Positions 16,878 to 24,500 of a stretch of 64,000 nt of DNA are shown one piece after another (position 1 is the stretch's first letter; each line of letters starts with the position of its first letter). Where the stretch lies: positions 2,597,501 to 2,661,500 of the forward strand of contig NC_013889.1 in the NCBI RefSeq assembly GCF_000025545.1, written 5' to 3'. The translations under genes were made by a program, and so were the position numbers. Origin of the DNA: Thioalkalivibrio sp. K90mix (GTDB lineage: Bacteria > Pseudomonadota > Gammaproteobacteria > Ectothiorhodospirales > Ectothiorhodospiraceae). The notes under the pieces were generated by a model. It had not been told where the DNA came from and did not search any database. It saw only the letters and a list, made by a program, of their open reading frames with translations.

Positions 16878-19800
16878 GCCGAGATAGCGCTGCCAAATCC
16901 CTGTCCAGTGGCCAATGGGTCGGCCTGCATGAACGGTTGGATACGCCGCGGGTACGACAGGCGCTCGAGGCCCTGGGGTTGGAGGATCACGCCCGCTGGA
17001 GCCAGGGTCTAGAGGGCGATGATCTGGCGATGGCCCTGGTCGCCGAGCTGGCGCAGCGGCTTGCGGAGCGCGCAGGTGAGTTGCGCGAAAAGGGACACGA
17101 GGACTGGACGCGAGCCGTGCAGGGGCTGGCGGATGCGTTGGCGGCGGCGGGGCATCCGCTTTCGGGGATCGAGGAGGACCTTCCGCAGCCGCCGTTTCGG
17201 CAGTTGCTGGAGGTGCGTTCCCCGTCGGCTGATCAGGTTGGGCAGCAGGAGACGCCACGGCCGGATGTTCCCTTGGCTCTGTCCAGCCTGCTGACTGGGT
17301 CCGATCGCACACCGAGTCTGGTCACGCAGATCGAGAAGGAGCTGGCCAGTGCGGAGCGGGCCGATTGGTTGGTGTCCTTCATCAAGTGGAGTGGGATTCG
17401 CACCCTGCGCGAGACGCTGAAGCGCTTTACCGAGACCCCGACGGCCGATGGCTCGCCCAGGCTGCGGATCGCGACGACCTCGTACCTCGGGGCTACGGAT
17501 CTCAAGGCGATCGAGTTTCTGCTGGGCCTGCCGAACACGGAGGTTCGGGTTTCGTACGACACCCACCGCACGCGTCTGCATGCCAAGGCTTACCTGTTCC
17601 ATCGCAGCACCGGCTTCGGCAGCGCCTACATCGGGTCGGCGAATGTCTCGCGGGTGGCGATGGATGAGGGCCTGGAGTGGACGGCCAAGGTCAGCGAGTA
17701 CGAGCTGCCGCATATGTGGCGCCAGATCCAGACCTCGTTCGAGGCGCATTGGGCAGACCCGGCGGAGTTCGAACCGCTCACCACGGACGACCTACCCCGT
17801 CTGCAACAGGCACTGGAATCGGAATTCAGCTCGGGGCCTGGGGCGCAGAAAGAAGCCACCACGTTCTTCGACCTGCGGCCGTATGCCTTTCAGCAGGAGA
17901 TCCTGGAGGACATCCGGCGCGAGCGCCGTTCGGGCATCGACCGTCATCTGGTGATCGCGGCCACCGGGACCGGCAAAACCATGATCGCCGCGTTCGACTA
18001 TCGCCGGTTTGCGCGCGAGCAGGCGGACAAGGGGCGCCCGTCGCTGCTGTTCATCGCGCACCGCGAGGAGATCCTGCGTCAGGCGATGGCCAGCTTTCGG
18101 CAAGTGCTGCAGGACCACGAGTTTGGCGACGTGCTGGTGGGCGGGGCGCGTCCGAGTCAGGACCGCCACCTGTTCTGTACGGTGGCGAGTTGGAATGCAC
18201 GGGACCTCGATCGCCTAGACCCGGAGCATTTCGATTACGTGGTGCTGGATGAGGCGCACCACAGTAGCGCCGGCAGCTACCAGCGCATCCTCGAGCATGT
18301 GCGGCCCAAGTGCCTGCTGGGTCTGACGGCGACGCCGGAGCGCACGGATGCCGACGACATCCGCCAGCACTTCGGCCAGCGTTACACGCATGAGATCCGC
18401 CTGCCGGATGCGATCGAGCGCCGCCTGCTGGTGCCGTTCCACTACTTCGGTGTAGCCGACCATGAGTCCGTGGATCTGAGCCGAGTGAGTTGGCGGCGCG
18501 GGGGCTATGACGCCGAAGAATTGGAAGGGGTGTTCACCGGCAACCGGGCGCGCGCCGATTGGGTCTTGCAGCAGGCCCATGAACACGCCACGGATCTCGG
18601 CTCGGTCAGGGGCTTGGGTTTCTGCATCAGTCGCGCCCATGCCCGGTTCATGGCGGAGTATTTTTCGGCCAAGCAGGTGCCCAGCGCGGTGCTGACGGGC
18701 GACAGCTCAGATCACGAGCGGAAGTCGATACAGCGTGACCTGCGCGAGGGGCGCATCCGCTTCATCTTTACGGTGGATCTCTACAACGAAGGCGTGGACC
18801 TGCCGGAGGTGGACACCGTTTTGCTGCTGCGCCCGACCGAGAGCCTGACGGTCTACCTGCAGCAGATGGGCCGCGGCCTGCGCTTGCACGAGGGCAAGCC
18901 GCATCTGACCGTGCTGGATTTCGTCGCGCCGCAGCACCGGCGCTTTCGCTACGCCGCTCGGTTCCGGGCGCTCAGCGCGCGGCCGGAGAAGCGGGTGGAT
19001 CACCAGATTCAGGAAGGCTTCCCCTGGTTACCCAGCGGCTGCCTGATCCACCTCGACCGCCTGGCCACCCAGCACGTGCTCGACAACATCCGTGCGCAGA
19101 TCAACCGCCAGCGACCGCAGATCGTGCGCGAGCTGAAGGACTGTTTCCGGGAGGACATCGACTCCGCCAGCCTGCCCAAGATGCTCGACTGCCTGCATAT
19201 GGATGAAGCGGAAGACCTGCTGCGCAAGGACCTGCCCTCCCGGCTGCGCGCGGACTGCGGAGGCGAGTCGACCGAAGCGCTGGGACCCTATGTCAGCGGC
19301 CTCAAACGTGGGCTGCAGCGCTTAGCGCGGTGTGACGATCACCAGTTGCTGGAAACCCTGCAGACCCATCTGGCGCAGCCGGCCGCGAACGTGGAGCAGC
19401 TTGCCGAAGAAGATCGGCTCCGGCTGGCCCTTGTCCACAGCACGCTATGGGGCAAGACGCGGCCGGGGGACGGGGACCTATCCGCCGTGGACGCCTTCGT
19501 CCGCGAACAGCGCCCCCTGTACCGGGATCTCCAGGAAGTCGCCGCCTGGCGACACGAGCGTATCGTCCCCGCCAGCGGCATCACCTTCCCGGAGCAGACG
19601 GGGCCACTGGAACTGCACGCGTCCTACACCCGCGAGCAGATCCTGCTGGCGCTGGGGCTCGGTAGCCTGGAGAAGCCGATCACCCAGCAGGAGGGTGTGC
19701 GGCACGTACCGGAGCGGCGGGTGGATGCGTTGTTTGTGACCCTGGAGAAATCCGAGCAGGAGTTCTCGCCCACCACCATGTACGAGGACTACGCCCTCAA

Positions 19801-20074
19801 CGAGCGGCGGTTCCACTGGCAGTCACAGTCCGGCACCTCACCCACCTCGGAGACCGGGCAGCGTTACATCCACCACGAAGAGCTCGGCTACACGCCCATG
19901 CTGTTCATTCGGCGGGCTAAGCGTGATGCGACGGGCCTCAGTGAGCCATTCACCTTCTGCGGCCCGGTGCGTTACCAGCACCACGAGGGCAGCAAGCCGA
20001 TGAGCATCATCTGGGAGCTGGAGTACGAGATGCCCGCGCGGCTCCTGCACCTCGCCCGCCGCACGGTCCTGTAA
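16874..20074 (+). CDS. PLD-nuclease / DEAH helicase / DUF3427 fusion protein
   Basis: A 1066-residue multidomain protein. Residues about 140-300 form a phospholipase-D-type nuclease unit (RLHAKAY with His236 and Lys238, then YIGSANVS). Residues about 335-500 are helicase domain 1 with ATGTGKT (363-369) and the DEAH box (459-462). Domain 2 follows to about 720 (QQMGRGLRLHEGKPHLTVLD in part). The C-terminal 100 residues match DUF3427 (FHWQSQSG, LFIRRAKR, CGPVRYQHHEGSKPMSI). Such fusions occur in genomic islands and are suspected to act on foreign DNA. It is translationally coupled to the NUDIX gene and next to the reverse transcriptase cassette, which supports a defence-island reading. Confidence 0.88.
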   Translation: MSRDSAAKSLSSGQWVGLHERLDTPRVRQALEALGLEDHARWSQGLEGDDLAMALVAELAQRLAERAGELREKGHEDWTRAVQGLADALAAAGHPLSGIEEDLPQPPFRQLLEVRSPSADQVGQQETPRPDVPLALSSLLTGSDRTPSLVTQIEKELASAERADWLVSFIKWSGIRTLRETLKRFTETPTADGSPRLRIATTSYLGATDLKAIEFLLGLPNTEVRVSYDTHRTRLHAKAYLFHRSTGFGSAYIGSANVSRVAMDEGLEWTAKVSEYELPHMWRQIQTSFEAHWADPAEFEPLTTDDLPRLQQALESEFSSGPGAQKEATTFFDLRPYAFQQEILEDIRRERRSGIDRHLVIAATGTGKTMIAAFDYRRFAREQADKGRPSLLFIAHREEILRQAMASFRQVLQDHEFGDVLVGGARPSQDRHLFCTVASWNARDLDRLDPEHFDYVVLDEAHHSSAGSYQRILEHVRPKCLLGLTATPERTDADDIRQHFGQRYTHEIRLPDAIERRLLVPFHYFGVADHESVDLSRVSWRRGGYDAEELEGVFTGNRARADWVLQQAHEHATDLGSVRGLGFCISRAHARFMAEYFSAKQVPSAVLTGDSSDHERKSIQRDLREGRIRFIFTVDLYNEGVDLPEVDTVLLLRPTESLTVYLQQMGRGLRLHEGKPHLTVLDFVAPQHRRFRYAARFRALSARPEKRVDHQIQEGFPWLPSGCLIHLDRLATQHVLDNIRAQINRQRPQIVRELKDCFREDIDSASLPKMLDCLHMDEAEDLLRKDLPSRLRADCGGESTEALGPYVSGLKRGLQRLARCDDHQLLETLQTHLAQPAANVEQLAEEDRLRLALVHSTLWGKTRPGDGDLSAVDAFVREQRPLYRDLQEVAAWRHERIVPASGITFPEQTGPLELHASYTREQILLALGLGSLEKPITQQEGVRHVPERRVDALFVTLEKSEQEFSPTTMYEDYALNERRFHWQSQSGTSPTSETGQRYIHHEELGYTPMLFIRRAKRDATGLSEPFTFCGPVRYQHHEGSKPMSIIWELEYEMPARLLHLARRTVL

Positions 20075-20117
20075 CGGGAGAGGCTGCCCGCTTGCGGACG
20101 ACCGCCTCGACGGAGGA

Positions 20118-21170
20118 TCAGGGGGCGCCGTAGGCGTGGGCGGTGGTTTCCGGCATGGGCAGGGGGTGGAGCCGGACGGCCAGGTGGGGTGCGGCGGCGG
20201 TGGTCATGCGGCGTTCCCAGGTGAGGGCGTGACGGACGATGAGGTCCAGGTCGTCGTACTCGGGGGACCAGGCCAGCAGGTCGCGGATTCGGGATGCGTC
20301 TGCGGTCAGGGCGGGCGGATCGCCGGCGCGGCGGGGGCCATGGATGACGGGGAATCGGTAACCGCTGATGCGCTGCACGGACTCGAGGACCTGCAACACG
20401 CTGTAGCCATGGCCATACCCGCAGTTGAGGGCCTGCGAGGAGCCGCCCGCGACCAGGTAGTCCATCGCGCGAAGGTGGGCCGCGGCGAGATCCTCGACAT
20501 GGATGTAGTCGCGGACGCAGGTGCCATCGGCGGTTGGGTAATCGGTGCCGAAGACGGTGATGCTTTCGCGCTCGCCCAGGGCGGCCTGGCAGGCCACCTT
20601 GATCAGGTGGGTCGCGTTGGGAGTGGCCTGGCCCAGCGTCCCGTCGGGGGCCGCGCCGGCCACGTTGAAATAGCGCAGACAGACGTAACGCAGATCACTC
20701 GCCTGACCGAAGTCGGCGATCATCCGCTCGGACATGACCTTGGACGCGCCGTAGGGGTTGATGGGCAGGAGCGGGCTGGTTTCGTCGACGGGGTTATTTT
20801 CCGGGATGCCGTATACCGCGGCGGTCGAGGAAAAGACGAGGAAACGCACGCCCGTCGCCTGGCACCCCTCCAGGAGGTTCAGGGTGTTGCGGGTGTTGCT
20901 GCCGTAGTACCCCAGCGGATCGGCCAGCGACTCCGGAACGACGATCCTGGCGGCGAAGTGCAGGACGCCATCAAAAGCGTAGTCCGCAAGAACACCGTGC
21001 AGGCGCTGGCGGTCTGCCATGTCGCCGACGATCAGCGCGGCATGACCAATGGCCCAGCGATGCCCTGTGCTGAGATTGTCGTACACGACGACATCGTGAC
21101 CATCGGCCAGCAACTGGCGCACGACATGTGAACCAATGTAGCCCGCCCCACCCGTTACCAGGATTTTCAT
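20118..21170 (-). CDS. galE: UDP-glucose 4-epimerase
   Basis: The 350-residue protein is an extended short-chain dehydrogenase. It has the NAD-binding GGAGYIGSH at the N-terminus, Ser in FSSTAAVYG, the catalytic Y-x3-K in NPYGASKVMSE, and YFNVAGAAPDG. GalE interconverts UDP-glucose and UDP-galactose, supplying the exopolysaccharide pathway that follows. The last 25 residues are a short family-atypical tail. It is on the opposite strand to the main polysaccharide operon, with ydcF upstream on the same strand. Confidence 0.93.
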   Translation of the reverse strand: MKILVTGGAGYIGSHVVRQLLADGHDVVVYDNLSTGHRWAIGHAALIVGDMADRQRLHGVLADYAFDGVLHFAARIVVPESLADPLGYYGSNTRNTLNLLEGCQATGVRFLVFSSTAAVYGIPENNPVDETSPLLPINPYGASKVMSERMIADFGQASDLRYVCLRYFNVAGAAPDGTLGQATPNATHLIKVACQAALGERESITVFGTDYPTADGTCVRDYIHVEDLAAAHLRAMDYLVAGGSSQALNCGYGHGYSVLQVLESVQRISGYRFPVIHGPRRAGDPPALTADASRIRDLLAWSPEYDDLDLIVRHALTWERRMTTAAAPHLAVRLHPLPMPETTAHAYGAP

Positions 21171-21230
21171 CGTCGAACCTTCGCCTCGTCGTTGATCGAA
21201 CGGCTGTACATAAATGAGTGTCGTGCCGGG

Positions 21231-21989
21231 CTATTCCGGCCCGTATTGCCAGCGATACCAGGCCATGCCCCAGTACTCGTGCAGTGCGAGCCAGCTGGCC
21301 CAGACCGCACTGGCCTGCGGGCGAAAGCCCTCCAGGGACCAGCCGTTATCTCGCGGCACATAGGCACCGGTCGGGGCCGGGATAATCTCCAGGCCCGCGC
21401 GCTCGAATGACCAAGTGGCGCGCGGCATGTGATGGGCATGGCTCACGAGTGCCACGCGCTCGATCCCCTCTGCATGCAGCTGCTCGGCGGAGTGCCGGGC
21501 ATTGCCCCAGGTGTCGCGCGCATTGGGTTCCCGCAGGATCGGGTGGACGCCATATTCCTTCAGTACCTCTGCCATGTAGTCGGCTTCTGGAACTCGCTCC
21601 TCGGGGCCCCCGCCCGAAACCATCACGGGCAGCCCGGTGCGGTGGTGCAGGTACGCCGCGTAACGCAGGCGCACCAGTGCCAGGTCGTGGACGGTCTCGC
21701 CCGAGAACTCTTCGGCTCCACTGCGATACCCGGCCCCCAGCACCACAATCGCTTGTGCGTCCGCCAGCTGGTTGTCGTCCGGCGGCGCAAACCCCTCCTG
21801 CAAGGGCTTCATGAGGGCGTAACTAAATACAGGAGTAGATAAGGAATAGCTCAATAGAAGGCCGATTACCAACAGCACTTTTCCAACATTTGTTCGGTAA
21901 ATAATCCACCCGACAATGGCAAGTATGAGAGGACCGGAAGGAGGCAGAAGAAGCCAATTGGCTAGCAGACGCAGAGGGATGGGGTCCAA
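21231..21989 (-). CDS. YdcF/ElyC-family (DUF218) envelope protein
   Basis: A 252-residue protein with two N-terminal membrane segments (about 8-30 and 36-55) followed by a DUF218 domain. That domain has AQAIVVLGAGYRSG, VMVSGGGPEE, EPNARDTWGNA and VSHAHHMPRA. Relatives (ElyC, SanA, YdcF) are tied to envelope and peptidoglycan or lipid-carrier homeostasis. It is commonly found beside polysaccharide genes, as here. Codon use changes in the first 60 residues (21815-21989), which are noticeably AT-richer than the rest and continue into the low-GC intergenic region upstream. Confidence 0.85.
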   Translation of the reverse strand: MDPIPLRLLANWLLLPPSGPLILAIVGWIIYRTNVGKVLLVIGLLLSYSLSTPVFSYALMKPLQEGFAPPDDNQLADAQAIVVLGAGYRSGAEEFSGETVHDLALVRLRYAAYLHHRTGLPVMVSGGGPEERVPEADYMAEVLKEYGVHPILREPNARDTWGNARHSAEQLHAEGIERVALVSHAHHMPRATWSFERAGLEIIPAPTGAYVPRDNGWSLEGFRPQASAVWASWLALHEYWGMAWYRWQYGPE

Positions 21990-22330
21990 CGTTTTTCCCC
22001 GGTAGTAGACGCAAAATCAAGGACCCTATTTTGGGCCCACCAACGGGATTTGAAAGGACCAAATAAACCGAACGGAAAACACCCCATCGTCAGTCTAAAG
22101 ACTGATGGTCTGGGCCGGGGGCCACGTCTAACATCGATTATCCAGGGGAATAGCCAATACTAACTAAGTGCTTGCTATTGCCCGCACCGTTTCGAGGCTA
22201 AACGGAGACGGGTCCGGGCACGATCAGGGCCGGGTCCGGGTTTCGCCGGACAATGAAGTCGGCGGTGTCAAATTGGACTGACTCAAGGAAGCGGAAGCGT
22301 TTCCTTACACGCCCAAAGGGGAGACAAGCG
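21990..22330. other. Intergenic region before the exopolysaccharide operon
   Basis: 341 bases without a gene, AT-rich up to about 22190 and GC-rich afterwards. It holds a perfect TCAGTCT/AGACTGA hairpin near 22090-22105, a direct repeat GGGTCCGGG (about 22209 and 22231) and a GGAAGC/GCGTTTCC-type hairpin near 22288-22309 just before the ribosome site. It must contain divergent promoters for ydcF and the export gene. I found no convincing sigma-54 site here. Confidence 0.6.
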
Positions 22331-22969
22331 ATGACCGTCAAGACCAGCCCACAAAGTGCTTTTATTGTTCTCATTTTGTCCCTGGCATTCGTCCTGGTGA
22401 CGACCAGCGCCTGCACCACCACGCCCTATCCGGATGCCCCCTCGACCGTGGAAAAAACGGTGGTGGACCAGTACATCATCGGTCCCGGAGACACGCTGAA
22501 TATCGCGGTCCGCAACAACCCGGATCTGTCCACCGCAGTGGCGGTGCGGCCGGATGGCCAGATCACCACGCCGCTGGTGGAAGACGTGCAGGCCAGCGGC
22601 AGAACCCCCAGTGAGCTGGCGCGGGACATGGAAGACAAGCTCTCCGACTTCCTCCGCGACCCGATCGTGACGGTGATGGTGACCAGTTTTGCTGGCCCCT
22701 ATGCCCGCCAGGTGCGCGTGATCGGCCAGGCGGCCGAGCCTCAGGCGCTGCAGTACCGCGAAGAGATGACCGTGATGGATGTGATGATCGCGGTCGGCGG
22801 GATTACCGATTTCGCGGCCGGCAATCGCGCCGTGCTGGTGCGCAACGAAAACGGCGAACGCCAGCAGTACCGCGTCCGCCTGAACGACCTGATCTACGGG
22901 GGCGACATCTCGGCCAACGTGGACATGTTGCCGGGCGACATCCTGATCATCCCGGAACGCCGCTTCTGA
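22331..22969 (+). CDS. XrtA-system polysaccharide export lipoprotein (Wza-like)
   Basis: The 212-residue precursor has a lipoprotein signal ending TTSA-C28. It then has the polysaccharide export (Poly_export) domain starting YIIGPGDTLNIAVRNNPDLS and a SLBB-like region (VRVIGQAAEPQALQYREEMT). The start at 22331 is preceded by GGGGAG. It forms the outer-membrane or periplasmic exit for the exopolysaccharide. It is shorter than Wza (about 380 residues), which is normal for the PEP-CTERM-associated subfamily. It leads the forward operon that continues with the priming sugar transferase and PrsK/PrsR/PrsT. Confidence 0.9.
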   Translation: MTVKTSPQSAFIVLILSLAFVLVTTSACTTTPYPDAPSTVEKTVVDQYIIGPGDTLNIAVRNNPDLSTAVAVRPDGQITTPLVEDVQASGRTPSELARDMEDKLSDFLRDPIVTVMVTSFAGPYARQVRVIGQAAEPQALQYREEMTVMDVMIAVGGITDFAAGNRAVLVRNENGERQQYRVRLNDLIYGGDISANVDMLPGDILIIPERRF

Positions 22970-22975
22970 CCGGTG

Positions 22976-23007
22976 CGGGCACGGCAAGGCCTCTTGCCGC
23001 GCCCGCA
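22976..23007 (+). other. Intercistronic hairpin
   Basis: A GC-rich stem (GCGGGCACGGCAAG pairing with CTTGCCGCGCCCGC, loop GCCT) lies between the export gene and the sugar transferase. It has no T-run, so a transcript-stabilising or attenuation role is more likely than full termination. Confidence 0.5.
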
Positions 23008-23102
23008 GGTTACAAGCCGAGCGGACAACCCGGTTTCGGGAAAGAAACAGGCATCGATCGCCTCCCCGGCTCTGGGGGAGGTGACCGGGGGGTATCTTGA
23101 GC

Positions 23103-24497
23103 ATGCGCATACTTGGACATTACGTATCGCGACGGATCCTGGCGCTGGTGGGGCTGGAGCTGGTTGCGATCTACATCGCGCTCTACCTGACGCTCGCCCT
23201 GTTCGCCCTGTCGCTGGGCCCGGTCGCCCCCTGGATGCCGGAACTCCTGATCGCCGTGGCGGTGGTGCTGTTCGCGGTGATGCTGGTGGGGCTTTACGAG
23301 CAGGAGTGCCTGGCAAGGTTCAGCCTGCGATCCGCTGTGGTGCGCCTGGGCGGGGCTCTGGTCCTGGCGGGTGGCGCGCTGGCGATCTACGGGTTGCTCA
23401 CGGCCAGCAGCGTACTGACACCGACGATCGTGGGCAGTGGCGCGGTGATCCTGCTGGCAAGCCTGACGGCCGAGCGCAGCCTCTTTCGCGGGCTGTCGGA
23501 GACCGATGCCTTCAAGCGGCGCATCCTGGTCCTGGGCACGGGCAGCCGTGCGCGCTCACTGGAGGTACGCCATGCCGGACCCGACGGGGGCGATGCCACC
23601 TATCAGGTCGTCGGCTATGTGGCGACCGAGCGCGAGACCGATCGGCTGGTGGACCAGCAACGACTCCGGGTGCTGGACGACAAGACCAGCCTGCTGGATG
23701 TGGCGCGCTCGCTGCGGGTGGAGGAAATCGTGGTGGGCATGCGCGAGCGCCGCGAGAACCTGCCGATCAACCAGCTGCTGGAATGCAAGCTCAACGGCAT
23801 CCGCATCACGGACCTGTCGACTTTCTTCGAGCGCGAGGACCGCCAGCTCCAGCTGGACGGGATCAACACCAGCTGGCTGGTGTTTGGCGGGGGCTTCCGC
23901 CAGCACCGCGCACGCGCCCTGGTCAAGCGCAGCTTCGATCTGCTGGCGAGCACGGCCCTGCTGGTGGCGACCCTGCCGGTAATGCTGCTGACCGCGATCG
24001 CCATCAAGCTCGACAGCCCGGGGCCGGTGCTCTACTGGCAGACCCGGGTCGGCCAGGGCAACACGCCGTTCGAGATCTGCAAGTTCCGCAGCATGCGCAT
24101 GGATGCCGAAGGGGACGGCGTGGCCCGCTGGGCCAGCGGTGACGACGACCGCATCACGCGCGTGGGCCGGGTAATCCGCAAGCTACGCATCGACGAGCTG
24201 CCGCAGATCATCAACGTGTTTCAGGGGCGCATGTCGTTCGTGGGGCCGCGCCCGGAGCGCCCGGTGTTCGTGGAGCAGCTCAGCGAGCAGATCCCGTATT
24301 TCCTCGCGCGCCACAGCATCCGCCCCGGTATCACCGGGTGGGCGCAGGTGCGCTACGCCTACGGCGCATCGGTCGAGGATGCCCGGCAGAAGCTCCAGTA
24401 CGACCTGTACTACGTCAAGAACCACAGCCTGTTCATGGATCTGATGATCCTGTTCGAGACGGTCCGCGTCGTCCTGTTTGGCCGCGGGGCCCGCTGA
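23103..24497 (+). CDS. XrtA/PEP-CTERM-system priming sugar transferase (EpsB-like)
   Basis: The 464-residue membrane protein has N-terminal membrane segments (about 10-115), a Rossmann-like cytoplasmic middle (RRILVLGTGSRA) and a C-terminal bacterial sugar-transferase domain. That domain carries KRSFDLLAS, FEICKFRSMRMDAEG, KLRIDELPQIINVF and SFVGPRPERP. It transfers the first sugar phosphate to undecaprenyl phosphate and so starts repeat-unit assembly. The ATG at 23103 is used; a TTG two codons upstream is the alternative. It is followed after 3 bases by prsK. Confidence 0.9.
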   Translation: MRILGHYVSRRILALVGLELVAIYIALYLTLALFALSLGPVAPWMPELLIAVAVVLFAVMLVGLYEQECLARFSLRSAVVRLGGALVLAGGALAIYGLLTASSVLTPTIVGSGAVILLASLTAERSLFRGLSETDAFKRRILVLGTGSRARSLEVRHAGPDGGDATYQVVGYVATERETDRLVDQQRLRVLDDKTSLLDVARSLRVEEIVVGMRERRENLPINQLLECKLNGIRITDLSTFFEREDRQLQLDGINTSWLVFGGGFRQHRARALVKRSFDLLASTALLVATLPVMLLTAIAIKLDSPGPVLYWQTRVGQGNTPFEICKFRSMRMDAEGDGVARWASGDDDRITRVGRVIRKLRIDELPQIINVFQGRMSFVGPRPERPVFVEQLSEQIPYFLARHSIRPGITGWAQVRYAYGASVEDARQKLQYDLYYVKNHSLFMDLMILFETVRVVLFGRGAR

Positions 24498-24500
24498 GCC

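Noticed and set aside
22970-23102. c-di-GMP riboswitch before the sugar transferase gene
   Set aside because: A GGTTAC/GTGACC pairing can be drawn, but the conserved GEMM core sequences are absent.
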